From assembly GCA_016744515.1 (NCBI GenBank), contig JADGEF010000025.1, forward strand, positions 1 through 36,373: DNA of 36,373 bases, in the 5' to 3' direction. How positions within the stretch are numbered: position 1 is the stretch's first letter; the number at the start of each line of letters is the position of its first letter. This DNA comes from Marinifilaceae bacterium (lineage in GTDB: Bacteria > Bacteroidota > Bacteroidia > Bacteroidales > Marinifilaceae). Shown piece after piece: positions 13,762 through 22,717 of this stretch. The notes below the pieces were generated by a model. That model was not told the origin of the DNA, made no database searches, and saw only the letters and a list, made by a program, of their open reading frames with translations. The position numbers and the translations under genes are program-made.

Positions 13762-16314
13762 TTAAAGGTCGCGACGTTGGTATAGAGCATCCTCCATATC
13801 CATTTCATCGAACTGCATGTATTTATAAACTTCAGCTTCATGAGCTTGGATTTTATCTTTATAAATATCCAAATACTCGGCTGGAGTAGGTAGTTTTCCT
13901 AAAACAGCAACAACAGCACCAAGCTCAGCAGAACCTAACCACACCTGAGCACCTGTACCCATACGGTTGTTAAAGTTACGAGTTGAAGTAGAATATACAT
14001 TCACTTTATCTGGAACACGTAGTTGGTTACCCATACAAAGTGAACATCCAGGAGTCTCGATACGAACGCCTAACTGAGAGAAAGTAGAGAATGTTGCTTC
14101 TTCTTTCAACACAGCCTGATCCATACGAGTTGGAGGTGCCATATATGTTCTTACTTTATCTGATGGAGTTAAACCATTCCATACTTTTTCACAGGCGCGG
14201 AAGTGACCAATATTTGTCATACATGATCCGATAAATACATCCTGAATTTCAGTATTCTGAACATCAGAAAGTAATTTCACGTCATCAGGATCATTGGGAC
14301 AACAAAGGATAGGCTCATGAATTTCAGAAAGATCGATCTCGATAGTCTCAGCATATTCAGCGTTCTCATCTCTTGAAAGCAACACTGGGTTAGCTAACCA
14401 CTCGTTACAAGCATCAATACGGTTCTGAATTGTTTGAGCATCATCGTAGCCCATCTTGATCATTGATTCCATCAAGGCAACATTAGACTTCACGTATTCG
14501 ATAACACGTTCTTCTGATAGCTTAATACAACCTGCTGCAGCAGAACGCTCAGCAGTCGCATCAGTTAATTCGAAAGCTTGTTCAACAGTAATATCCTCAA
14601 GACCTTCCATCTCGATAATTTTACCGCTAAATATATTGATTTTGTTTTTCTTAGGAACAGTTAATTGTCCATTCTGAATCGCAAAATATGGAATAGCATT
14701 CACAACATCACGTAAAGTGATACCTGTGTTAAGCTTACCTTTAAATTTAATAAGAATAGATTCTGGCATATCCAATGGCATGAAACCTAGAGCACCAGCA
14801 AAAGCAACCAAACCAGAACCAGCTGGGAAAGAAATCCCTAAAGGGAAACGTGTATGAGAGTCACCACCTGTACCAACAGTATCAGGAACCAATAAACGAT
14901 TCAACCAAGAGTGAATTACACCATCACCTTGCTTCAAAGGCACACCTTTACGCTCAGACATGAACTTAGGCATACTTTTGTGCATTGCAACGTCAGTCAC
15001 TTTAGGATAAGCTGCAGTATGACAGAAAGATTGCATAAACATTGGCGCTTCGAATTTCAAACATGCCAATTCTTTAATCTCATCACGAGTCATAGGACCC
15101 GTAGTATCCTGAGAACCTACAGTTGTCATTTTAGGAGCACATGATGTTCCTGGTAATACACCTTCAACACCACAAGCTTTACCAACTAGTTTCTGAGCCA
15201 TTGTATACCCTTGGTTAGCCTTAGGCTTAGGGTTATTTGCAATAGCAAAAATATCAGTAGCAGGCATTCCTAATAAAGTACGAGACTTTTCAGTTAATGC
15301 TTTACCAATGATCAAAGGAATACGACCACCAGCACGGTACTCGTCAGTTAATGTATCAGGAGCTAAAGAATAAGTACAAACGACTTCACCTTCTCTAGTA
15401 ATTTCACCTTTTACATTGTTGATGATAATTTCATCACCAGTATTCAATGTAGAAACATCAGTTATAATTGGTAATCCACCTGAATCTTGTGTTGTATTAT
15501 AAAAAATTGGAGCAATAGCACCACCAATTACCACACCAGCAGTACGCTTGTTTGGTACAGCAGGAATATCTTCACCAATGTGCCATAGTAATGAGTTAGC
15601 AGCAGATTTACGAGAAGATCCAGTTCCAACAACGTCACCTACAAAAGCAACTTTATAACCTTCTTTTCTCCATCCAGCAATCGTTTCGATACCATCTTCG
15701 AAACGACCAGCTCCCATAGCTAAAGCGTGCAATGGAATGTCAGGACGCGTAAACGCCTGAGAAGCAGGAGAGAAATCATCTGTATTAATTTCACCTTCTA
15801 CTTTATAAACTTTAAGTTTGATTTCTTCGGGCAATTCATCACGCTTAGTGAACCACTCAGCATTTGCCCAAGATTCAATCACACTTTTGGCAGCAGCATT
15901 GTTCTTAGCTAAAGCTGCAATAGTTTCGAAAGAATCGTAAACAAGGACAATTCCTTTAAGAGCCTCAGCAGCCTCTTCAGCTAAAGCTTCGTCTTGTAAA
16001 GCCTCAACCAATACGGTTACGTTGTACCCCCCCATCATAGTTCCCAAAATCTCAATTGCTTCAGATTTTGTGATGATTGGTGAACTCAATTCGCCTCTTA
16101 AAAGCTTTCCTAAAAATTCAGCTTTTACTTTTGTTGAATCATCAACTCCAGGAGCGATTCTTTCTTTGAATAAATGCAATAGAAAATCTTCTTTCCCTTG
16201 GATAGGATTTTGTAATAACTCGCAAAGTTCTGCAGTCTGTACTGCATTCAATGGCAAAGCCGGGATACCTTTGGTAGCGCGGGCTTCTTCGTGTTTTAAG
16301 TATGCGTCAATCAT
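13762..16314 (-). CDS. acnB: Aconitate hydratase B
   Basis: This 850-residue protein converts citrate to isocitrate through cis-aconitate in the TCA cycle; AcnB enzymes often also act on 2-methylisocitrate. It has the AcnB domain order: an N-terminal HEAT-like domain (about 1-160), the swivelling domain placed early (about 165-390, with GDVVGTGSSRKSA), then the three catalytic domains. The [4Fe-4S] ligands are Cys698 in GSCMTNIGHFRA and Cys757/Cys760 in GCSLCMGNQ, with the same 59 and 3 spacing as the E. coli enzyme. Length is close to E. coli AcnB (865). It is monocistronic here, with its terminator at 13647-13671 and the ATCCGAT palindromes in the 3' region. No iron-responsive element was recognised. 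Confidence 0.96.
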   Translation of the reverse strand: MIDAYLKHEEARATKGIPALPLNAVQTAELCELLQNPIQGKEDFLLHLFKERIAPGVDDSTKVKAEFLGKLLRGELSSPIITKSEAIEILGTMMGGYNVTVLVEALQDEALAEEAAEALKGIVLVYDSFETIAALAKNNAAAKSVIESWANAEWFTKRDELPEEIKLKVYKVEGEINTDDFSPASQAFTRPDIPLHALAMGAGRFEDGIETIAGWRKEGYKVAFVGDVVGTGSSRKSAANSLLWHIGEDIPAVPNKRTAGVVIGGAIAPIFYNTTQDSGGLPIITDVSTLNTGDEIIINNVKGEITREGEVVCTYSLAPDTLTDEYRAGGRIPLIIGKALTEKSRTLLGMPATDIFAIANNPKPKANQGYTMAQKLVGKACGVEGVLPGTSCAPKMTTVGSQDTTGPMTRDEIKELACLKFEAPMFMQSFCHTAAYPKVTDVAMHKSMPKFMSERKGVPLKQGDGVIHSWLNRLLVPDTVGTGGDSHTRFPLGISFPAGSGLVAFAGALGFMPLDMPESILIKFKGKLNTGITLRDVVNAIPYFAIQNGQLTVPKKNKINIFSGKIIEMEGLEDITVEQAFELTDATAERSAAAGCIKLSEERVIEYVKSNVALMESMIKMGYDDAQTIQNRIDACNEWLANPVLLSRDENAEYAETIEIDLSEIHEPILCCPNDPDDVKLLSDVQNTEIQDVFIGSCMTNIGHFRACEKVWNGLTPSDKVRTYMAPPTRMDQAVLKEEATFSTFSQLGVRIETPGCSLCMGNQLRVPDKVNVYSTSTRNFNNRMGTGAQVWLGSAELGAVVAVLGKLPTPAEYLDIYKDKIQAHEAEVYKYMQFDEMDMEDALYQRRDL

Positions 16315-16688
16315 GAGTTTGTTGATACGATTATGTTCTAAAAGTAACTTACGTATTTAGATAAAGAATTATTCCTTTATTCATAACAAACATAGAGATT
16401 TTCTATTTACACTATTCAGAAAGGCATGTGTTTTACATCATGTTTTAGAGCTTGAAATATGGATATAATCCCGACCCTAAATCAAAGGAAATGCTATATT
16501 TACACCCTACAAATGAAATATAAAGACATTAGTATCTCAAATATTTCGAACTGCCCCATATTTAGACCATCCCAATATCCTTTTAAACAATATATACCAT
16601 AAAGTAAGCGTAAATAATCTTCAGGTAAGCCTCGAGAAATTGAACCTATAAGAGATTAAAACCTTTCTAAATAAGATCACTTCCATAT
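16315..16688. other. Intergenic region upstream of acnB
   Basis: This 374-bp gap between the two minus-strand genes shows no gene or clear repeat. The aconitase promoter must lie here and the transporter gene ends here, but I see neither a confident TAnnTTTG element nor a terminator stem. Confidence 0.5.
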
Positions 16689-18050
16689 TTAAAATACGCC
16701 AAGACCATTTAAGAAAACAATTGCAATTGCACCTGGAGCAATAAATTTGAGTACAAAAATAAAGGCCGTAATTAATCCTCGAGATAGTTTTGAACCTTTT
16801 GCAAGTTCCTCTTCAATGCTTTTACGCCCCCAATACCAGCCAATAAATAATGATATAAATAGGCCACCTAATGGTAGAAGCATATTAGCTGAAATCCAAT
16901 CTAATAAATCAAATAAATTCAAACCAAATAAGGTTTGTTCTTTAAACAAACCCATTGATAAGGAACAAAAAACTCCAACTATAGATATCATGACTGTTGC
17001 CAGAATAGTCGCTAAAGTCCTTTTAATTTTCAACTCTTCCCTAAAATAAGCGACAACAACTTCCAATATAGAAATTGATGAAGTCAATGCAGCAACTGTT
17101 AATAGAAGAAAAAATAGGATTGAAAAAAAGAAACCACCTGGCATTTGCTGAAACACATTGGGTAGGGTGATAAATACAAGACCTGGTCCACTACTAGGTT
17201 CTATACCAAAAGCAAATACAGCTGGAAAAATAGCAATACCTGCAAGAATTGCAATGAGCGTATCGGCTACTGTTACTTGCAAAGCTATTTTAGCTAAATT
17301 ATTCTGATTACCTATATATGAACCGTAGGTAATCAAAGTTCCCATTCCTAAACTCAGAGAAAAAAAAGCGTGTCCCAAAGCACTTAAGACACCATCAGCA
17401 GTCAGCTTTGAGAAATCAGGATGAAAGAGAAAATATAAACCCTCTTTTGCACCATCTAAGGTAATGGCTCTAATATCAAGAATAATAATAATCACAATTA
17501 AAACGGGCATCAAGATTTTAGCGTACTTCTCTATTCCATCCTTTACCCCAATAATTACAATCGCCATGGTCATCAACATAAATAACAATTGATAAAAGAT
17601 TGGCAAGCCTGGTTTTTCAATAAACTGTGTAAACATAGACCCCAACTCGGCAGGGCTCTTTGATGCAAAACTATCCGTTACAGATTTTACGATATAATCG
17701 ATACTCCAACCTGCCACAACCCCATAAAAAGAGAGAATCATAACGGCTGCAGCAACTCCTAATAAACCCACATATTTCCATGGCGAGTTCGGTGCCAAAT
17801 TCTTAAATGCTCCAAAGACATTAGAACGGGATTTTCTCCCAATCATAAACTCAGATAGCATAATAGGTAAACCAATAAGAGCTATAAAACCCAAATAAAC
17901 AAAGAGAAAAGCAGCACCGCCATACACACCTGTTATATAGGGGAACTTCCAGATATTCCCTAATCCTACTGCTGAACCTGCAGCAGCGGCTATCACACCC
18001 ATTTTACTCGAAAAAACATCTCTTACTGGGGGTATTTTATCTAATTTCAT
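16689..18050 (-). CDS. Sodium-dependent transporter, NSS/SNF family
   Basis: This 453-residue integral membrane protein belongs to the neurotransmitter:sodium symporter family (LeuT, MhsT, TnaT), which imports amino acids with sodium. The TM1 signature GSAVGLGNIWKFP (25-37), where LeuT binds sodium and the substrate carboxylate, is intact. The KFPYITGVYGGAAFLFVY continuation and the TM6 region around LGHAFFSLSLGMGTLITYGSY also fit. About 11 hydrophobic segments can be traced. The substrate cannot be told from sequence; bacterial members mostly carry hydrophobic or aromatic amino acids. It stands alone, about 375 bp from acnB, with a degenerate group II intron just upstream of its start. No recognisable terminator follows. 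Confidence 0.9.
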   Translation of the reverse strand: MKLDKIPPVRDVFSSKMGVIAAAAGSAVGLGNIWKFPYITGVYGGAAFLFVYLGFIALIGLPIMLSEFMIGRKSRSNVFGAFKNLAPNSPWKYVGLLGVAAAVMILSFYGVVAGWSIDYIVKSVTDSFASKSPAELGSMFTQFIEKPGLPIFYQLLFMLMTMAIVIIGVKDGIEKYAKILMPVLIVIIIILDIRAITLDGAKEGLYFLFHPDFSKLTADGVLSALGHAFFSLSLGMGTLITYGSYIGNQNNLAKIALQVTVADTLIAILAGIAIFPAVFAFGIEPSSGPGLVFITLPNVFQQMPGGFFFSILFFLLLTVAALTSSISILEVVVAYFREELKIKRTLATILATVMISIVGVFCSLSMGLFKEQTLFGLNLFDLLDWISANMLLPLGGLFISLFIGWYWGRKSIEEELAKGSKLSRGLITAFIFVLKFIAPGAIAIVFLNGLGVF

Positions 18051-18180
18051 ATAGGTATGGAACTTTTATAGATTTTGGATTAACTGATATTTCTGATTAA
18101 AATAACTAGCCTATAAAGAAACTAAATTCTCAAAAACTCACAAGTAATCTGTATGATGATTATCACACAAAATCGGATAG

Positions 18181-18300
18181 GAGAAAACGGGATTAATTCC
18201 CATTTCGCCCTTCCACACCACCAGATACTTCGACAAGTTCAGCATAAACCAAGCAGTTCTTCCCGAATTCGGGACAGGCTGTATACGGCGGTTCCTTAAT
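18181..18300 (-). mobile_element. Degenerate group II intron 3' end (domain V/VI-like)
   Basis: Read on the minus strand, GGAACCGCCGTATAC (18281-18295) pairs over about 12 bp with GTATCTGGTGGTGT (18215-18228), the shape of the domain V stem in Bacteroidota group II introns. Next comes a second hairpin, GAAATGGGA-ATTAA-TCCCGTTTTC (18183-18206), at the place of branch-point domain VI. The domain V loop is replaced by 52 nt (18229-18280) containing the palindrome CCCGAATTCGGG. An RT fragment of the same orientation lies about 100 bp upstream. This is a decayed copy and cannot splice in its present form. Confidence 0.5.
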
Positions 18301-18395
18301 TTACGCCCTTGATTTTTCGATAATAATCTGCAAAAAAAGAGATATCCAGCTTACTTTAAACAGTCATTGGTGATAGAAGTATTTAAAATGAGATA

Positions 18396-18521
18396 TTAAA
18401 TGTTCTCCAATATGCATTGAATTAATGAGTCCTTAATGGGCGACAGATAATCTCCGAAAGATTCGACGTCCATCTTATCTATACCACCGCTTAATTTGTG
18501 GTTCTTCTTTTTAGGGTCTAA
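18396..18521 (-). pseudogene. N-terminal fragment of a group II intron reverse transcriptase
   Basis: A minus-strand open stretch of 41 codons, bounded by TAA upstream (18522-18524) and TAA at 18396-18398, encodes LSGGIDKMDVESFGDYL followed by SPIKDSLIQCILENI. This fits the region just before the RT palm in group II intron-encoded proteins, where GIDKM/GIDGM, a YL pair and a leucine-rich SIL-x-G segment precede the YxPxPVRR motif. The rest of the enzyme is absent. The orientation matches the domain V/VI-like tail at 18181-18300, so both are probably remains of one intron that lost most of its interior. Confidence 0.55.
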
Positions 18522-18622
18522 TTAATAAGGGAATCCCTACATAACTAATCATACTCTAACACTTATGCCCTACTCATAGTCAGGCATGATGTGCATAAAA
18601 TTAAGATAAGAACCCTCTACAA

Positions 18623-18849
18623 AAGTGCTTCGAAGGGGATACGCAAGCCCTTTTACCCACTTCAATACTACCTAAAAGCCCCTTCGAACTGCATCTTACC
18701 ACTTCGAGACCCCAATTACCCACCTCGGAAGTGCTTCGAAGGGGTACGCAAGCCCTTTTATCCACTTCAATACTACCTAAAAGCCCCTTCGAACTGCATT
18801 TTACCACTTCGAGACCCCAATTACCCACCTCGGAAGTGCCTCGAGGTGG
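18623..18849. repeat. Tandem 106-bp structured repeat
   Basis: Two nearly identical units (18623-18728, 106 bp; 18729-18833, 105 bp) are followed by a 16-bp third start (18834-18849). They differ by one missing base and a few C/T changes. Each unit contains TTCGAAGGGG facing CCCCTTCGAA with an inner CTTTTA/TAAAAG pair, so each could fold into a long hairpin. The truncated third copy creates CCACCTCG...CGAGGTGG. The units are more GC-rich than their surroundings. Minor open frames through them encode repeated peptides but look accidental. Confidence 0.85.
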
Positions 18850-18881
18850 TTCAAGACCTAGTTAAATTAGGTTAAATAGAA

Positions 18882-18900
18882 ACCGTTACTCTAGAACGGT
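18882..18900 (-). terminator. Possible terminator of the ABC-F gene
   Basis: ACCGTT (18882-18887) and AACGGT (18895-18900) form a short stem. On the minus strand it is followed by TTCTATTT. It lies 114 nt past the ABC-F stop, and the stem is only six pairs, so the assignment is weak. The rest of 18850-19013 holds nothing recognisable. Confidence 0.35.
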
Positions 18901-19013
18901 ATCAATTCAATTATTTCTATAGAGGCAATCTATTATTATTACTAAGAACCTACTATTAATAAGTCTTACAAATTTTTAATCCGTATAAAACGAAATCCAA
19001 TTTATATAAAAAG

Positions 19014-20954
19014 CTACTCCCCTTTCTCTAGAATTAAAGCTTCCAATTCTTCATTTTTAATTTCCCAATTAGTCATCTCATCTTCAAGATTCTTTTTAGC
19101 CTCATCGTAAACTTTAAAAGTTTCCTGATCTTGATTCTTAGGATCAGTTAAAAGAACTTCAATTTCTTCAATCTTTGCTTCATATTCAGCAATCATTTCC
19201 TCGCACTTGCTCACGCCTCTTTCTAGCTTAGAAATTTGCTTACTCATTTCCTTACGTTCCAAGTAATTCATCTTATTCTCTGAAAGAACGACTTCTACTT
19301 TCTGCTCGCTTGCTATTTGTCTTTTTCTATCAAGATCACGCATGCTATCCATCTTCTTATTCTGAAGAAAGGCATAAATACCACCCAAATGCTCTTTTAC
19401 TTGCTTATTGGTGAACTCATAAACCTTAGAAGATAAACCATCTAAGAACTCTCTATCGTGAGAAACGACAATAACAGTTCCATCGAATTTAAGTAGTGCC
19501 TCTTTTAACACATCCTTCGATTTCATATCGAGGTGGTTGGTTGGCTCATCGAGAACAAGTAAATTAACTGGCTCAAGCAAAAGACGAATCATAGCCAAAC
19601 GAGAACGCTCACCACCTGATAATACTTTTACCTTTTTGTCGATATCCTCACCTCCAAACATAAAGCCTCCAAGAATATCACGAATCCTAGTTCTTACATC
19701 GCCTACAGCAACATCATCAATCGTATCGAAAACAGTTTTATTCTCATCAAGCATCATAGCCTGATTTTGAGCAAAATATCCAATTTTCACATTATGACCG
19801 AGCTTGCATATTCCTGTATGATCAACTTCACCCATCAGTACTTTAACAAGTGTTGACTTACCTTCACCATTCTTACCAACAAAAGCTAGCTTTTCGCCAC
19901 GCTCAATTACAAATTCAAGGTCATTTAAAACCAAATTATCGCCATAAGATTTACTCAGACCTTTCACCTGACAGACTAAATCCCCAGAACGAGGAGCTGG
20001 AGGGAATTTCAGGCTTAATTTTGAGTTATCGACCTGATCAATTTCAATACGATCAACCTTTTCAAGTTGTTTCACTCGTGATTGTACCTGTACCGATTTG
20101 GTTGCCTTATAACGAAAACGCTCAATAAAATCTTCAGTTTCCTTTATCATTTTCTGCTGATTAATGTAAGCTTTCATTTGTTGCTCACGACGCTCAGCAT
20201 GTAATTCTACATATTTAGTGTACGATACTTTATAATCGTAAATTTTCCCTACCGAAATCTCAACCGTACGATTAGTAATCGCATCAAGAAAAGCTCTATC
20301 GTGAGAAACCAAAACGACAGCACCAGGGTAAGTTTTTAAAAAATCCTCTAACCATTGAATCGATTCAATATCCAAGTGGTTAGTAGGCTCATCGAGAAGA
20401 AAAACGTTAGGTCGTCGCAAAAGAATTTTCACCAACTCGATACGCATTCGCCATCCACCACTAAATTCATTGGTCTGACGTGTGAAATCTTTGCGTAAGA
20501 ATCCAAGACCAAGGAGCGTACGTTCAGCTTCTGCCTGTATATTCTCGCCTCCCATCATATGAAAACGATCGTTTCTTTCTGTCAAACGATTAATCAATTT
20601 CATATAAGATTCCGATTCGTAATCGGTACGTTCTGCAATTTCATTATTAATTTGAACAATCTGCTTTTCCAATTGAATCACTTCTTCAAAAGCTGTCATA
20701 GATTCCTCAAGAACAGTTCGTCCATCTTCATGATTCATCTGCTGAGGCAAATAACCTATCTTAATCTCATTAGGAATGCTTACGGTACCTTTCGTAGGTT
20801 CCTGATGTCCGGCAAATATTTTCAAGAGAGTTGATTTACCAGCACCATTTTTCCCAACCAAACCAATACGGTCACGAGAATTAACGATAAAAGTAACGTC
20901 TTTAAAAAGTGTAAAACCACCAAACTCTACTATGAGATTATTAATTGATATCAT
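19014..20954 (-). CDS. ABC-F family ATPase, Uup/YheS-like
   Basis: This 646-residue soluble protein has two ATP-binding cassettes in one chain and no membrane segments, the ABC-F layout of ribosome-associated translation factors. Cassette 1 has Walker A GKNGAGKST (34-42), signature FSGGWRMR and Walker B LLDEPTNHLD. Cassette 2 has GKNGEGKST, LSGGERSR and LVLDEPTNHLD. The charged linker between cassettes (about 240-325, rich in Arg and Lys) corresponds to the P-site tRNA interaction motif. The last roughly 90 residues are Glu/Lys-rich and coiled-coil-like, as in Uup or YheS-type proteins. It is probably a housekeeping member; antibiotic-resistance ABC-F proteins cannot be excluded by eye. It diverges from the rRNA methyltransferase gene. 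Confidence 0.92.
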   Translation of the reverse strand: MISINNLIVEFGGFTLFKDVTFIVNSRDRIGLVGKNGAGKSTLLKIFAGHQEPTKGTVSIPNEIKIGYLPQQMNHEDGRTVLEESMTAFEEVIQLEKQIVQINNEIAERTDYESESYMKLINRLTERNDRFHMMGGENIQAEAERTLLGLGFLRKDFTRQTNEFSGGWRMRIELVKILLRRPNVFLLDEPTNHLDIESIQWLEDFLKTYPGAVVLVSHDRAFLDAITNRTVEISVGKIYDYKVSYTKYVELHAERREQQMKAYINQQKMIKETEDFIERFRYKATKSVQVQSRVKQLEKVDRIEIDQVDNSKLSLKFPPAPRSGDLVCQVKGLSKSYGDNLVLNDLEFVIERGEKLAFVGKNGEGKSTLVKVLMGEVDHTGICKLGHNVKIGYFAQNQAMMLDENKTVFDTIDDVAVGDVRTRIRDILGGFMFGGEDIDKKVKVLSGGERSRLAMIRLLLEPVNLLVLDEPTNHLDMKSKDVLKEALLKFDGTVIVVSHDREFLDGLSSKVYEFTNKQVKEHLGGIYAFLQNKKMDSMRDLDRKRQIASEQKVEVVLSENKMNYLERKEMSKQISKLERGVSKCEEMIAEYEAKIEEIEVLLTDPKNQDQETFKVYDEAKKNLEDEMTNWEIKNEELEALILEKGE

Positions 20955-21063
20955 GGATAACGAATTGTTTATATGTTAGGGCGGCAAATATAAGACAAAT
21001 AGTACTTAAAGTTTACAAGTTAAAAGTACTTATAAGTTAAAAAGTCTATTTAATCACTTATAA

Positions 21064-21150
21064 CTTTAGACACTCATAAATACCCTAGCCACTTTAAGTA
21101 CTTTAGACACTCATAAATACTTTAGGCACTCATAAATACTCTAGTCACTA
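21064..21150. repeat. About 20-bp tandem repeats upstream of the rRNA methyltransferase
   Basis: ctttagacactcataaatac occurs at 21064-21083 and 21101-21120, with a third version carrying ttaggcact at 21120-21139. Degenerate pieces (cctagccacttt, tctagtcacta) fill the gaps, and weaker related units extend left to about 21005. The array ends 6 bp before the -7 element, so it occupies the -33 and upstream promoter region. Confidence 0.7.
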
Positions 21151-21156
21151 TTTTAC

Positions 21157-21164
21157 TATCTTTG
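21157..21164 (+). promoter_or_regulatory. Bacteroidota -7 element of the rRNA methyltransferase gene
   Basis: TATCTTTG matches TAnnTTTG and lies 26 bp before the GTG start at 21191, giving a leader of about 20 bases. The -33 region falls inside the tandem repeat array. Confidence 0.65.
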
Positions 21165-21190
21165 CAGCCAAATCTTTAAAGAAATACAAA

Positions 21191-22600
21191 GTGGGAAGAA
21201 ATAGAAAGAAAAAACCCTTACTAGAAAACGTTGAAATTATAAAGTTAGCAGCCGAAGGAAAGGCCATTGCTAAGGTTGATGATAAAGTTGTGTTTGTAAC
21301 CAACGTGATACCTGGTGATGTTGTGGATGTGCAGGTGACAAAGAAACGTAAAAGTTTTATGGAAGGTCATCCTGTTGTATTTCACAAATATTCCGACTTA
21401 AGAGTAGATGCTTTTTGTGAGCATTTTGGAATTTGCGGTGGTTGTAAGTGGCAAAACTTACCTTATGAGGAGCAACTTAAATTCAAGCAACAAGAGGTTC
21501 TTGATAATTTAAGTCGAATTGGGAAGATTGATTTACCAGAAGCTAATCCTATTTTACCATCAGCTAAAACAAAATTTTACCGTAACAAACTTGAATTCAC
21601 TTTCTCGAATAAGCGTTATTTAACTTTCGATGAAATTAATAGTGAAGATGAAATCGCTCGTACACCTGCATTAGGTTTCCACGTGCCTCGTCTATTCGAC
21701 AAGATTGTTGATATTAACAAATGTCACCTGCAAGCTGAGCCATCTAATGCAGTTCGTTTAGCGATAAAAGACTATGCTTTTGCCAACGACTTAAGCTTTT
21801 TCGATATCAGAAATCAAGAAGGTTTCCTTCGTACCCTTATCATCAGAACATCTACTACAGGCGATATAATGGTTATTGTTGTTTTCTATCACGAAGATGT
21901 TGAAAAACGTGAAGGACTTATGGCTCACTTAGCTGAGAAATTTCCTGAGATAACTTCATTAATGTACGTTATAAACGAAAAAGGTAACGATACTATTGGC
22001 GATCAGGATGTGATTTCATATAAAGGTGCAGATCATATCTTCGAACAAATGGAAGATTTGAAATTCAAAATTGGACCTAAATCATTCTATCAAACCAATT
22101 CGGAACAAGCTTATGAATTGTATAGCAAAACTCGTGAGTTTGCTAACATTCAAAAAAACGAGGTTGTTTACGACTTATATACGGGAACAGGTACCATTGC
22201 CAACTTTGTAGCTCGTCAGGCTAAAAAAGTAATTGGTATTGAGTATGTGCCAGAAGCTATTGAAGATGCTAAGTTGAATTCTGAGATTAACGGAATTGAC
22301 AATACGGCTTTCTTTGCTGGAGATATGAAAAACGTACTGAACGCTGAATTCATTACTGAGCATGGTCACCCAGACATGATGATTGTTGATCCTCCGCGCG
22401 CAGGTATGCACGCCGATGTGGTTAAAACTATTCTTCAAGCAGCTCCAAACCGAATTGTATACGTAAGTTGTAATTCTGCTACACAAGCTCGTGATCTTGA
22501 AATGATGGATCATGCCTATAAAGTAACAAAGATTCAAGCCGTAGATATGTTTCCACACACCCATCATGTGGAAAATATAGTCCTGATGGAAAAAAGGTAA
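21191..22600 (+). CDS. rlmD: 23S rRNA (uracil-C5)-methyltransferase, RlmD-type
   Basis: This 469-residue enzyme is a class I SAM methyltransferase of the TrmA/RlmC/RlmD group, expected to make 5-methyluridine in 23S rRNA. An N-terminal TRAM RNA-binding domain (about 5-65) is followed by the iron-sulfur site Cys76, Cys82, Cys85 (CEHFGICGGC) with a further Cys in NKCHLQ. The catalytic half has QTNSEQAYELY, the SAM motif DLYTGTGTIANF, VDPPRAGMH, the nucleophile loop VYVSCNSAT and the final Glu in HHVENIVLM. The start is GTG, supported by the -7 element 26 bp upstream and by the immediately following basic GRNRKKK. The exact target (U1939, U747 or both) cannot be told. A strong terminator follows 23 bp after the stop. 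Confidence 0.9.
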   Translation: MGRNRKKKPLLENVEIIKLAAEGKAIAKVDDKVVFVTNVIPGDVVDVQVTKKRKSFMEGHPVVFHKYSDLRVDAFCEHFGICGGCKWQNLPYEEQLKFKQQEVLDNLSRIGKIDLPEANPILPSAKTKFYRNKLEFTFSNKRYLTFDEINSEDEIARTPALGFHVPRLFDKIVDINKCHLQAEPSNAVRLAIKDYAFANDLSFFDIRNQEGFLRTLIIRTSTTGDIMVIVVFYHEDVEKREGLMAHLAEKFPEITSLMYVINEKGNDTIGDQDVISYKGADHIFEQMEDLKFKIGPKSFYQTNSEQAYELYSKTREFANIQKNEVVYDLYTGTGTIANFVARQAKKVIGIEYVPEAIEDAKLNSEINGIDNTAFFAGDMKNVLNAEFITEHGHPDMMIVDPPRAGMHADVVKTILQAAPNRIVYVSCNSATQARDLEMMDHAYKVTKIQAVDMFPHTHHVENIVLMEKR

Positions 22601-22623
22601 ATAACATTTTACAGAAATATATC

Positions 22624-22658
22624 AAAACAGCCTATTCACACTACGAATAGGCTGTTTT
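22624..22658 (+). terminator. Strong terminator of the rRNA methyltransferase gene
   Basis: A perfect 14-bp stem AAAACAGCCTATTC / GAATAGGCTGTTTT with a seven-base loop begins 23 nt after the stop codon. The distal arm ends in TTTT followed by GTTTC. Confidence 0.9.
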
Positions 22659-22671
22659 GTTTCTCAACTAA

Positions 22672-22717
22672 ATTTATCCGATAAATTTTCATGATGTTAA
22701 TCATTTATCGGATAAAT
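22672..22717. repeat. Paired ATCCGAT palindromes, copy 2
   Basis: atttatccgataaat (22672-22686) and atttatcggataaat (22703-22717) are perfect reverse complements, and each is a near-perfect palindrome around one central base. ATGAT-GTTA-ATCAT sits between them. It lies 13 bp past the methyltransferase terminator. The core ATCCGAT/ATCGGAT pair, the central palindrome and the spacing match the element at 13713-13755. Confidence 0.7.

Noticed and set aside
18623-18849. CRISPR-like tandem repeat
   Set aside because: The units are about 106 bp and fully tandem with no unique spacers, and no cas genes are present.
18591-18875. Open frames on both strands through the 106-bp repeat encoding repeated peptides
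   Set aside because: The units differ by a single-base indel that would break any frame across further copies, and the hairpin structure better explains the sequence.
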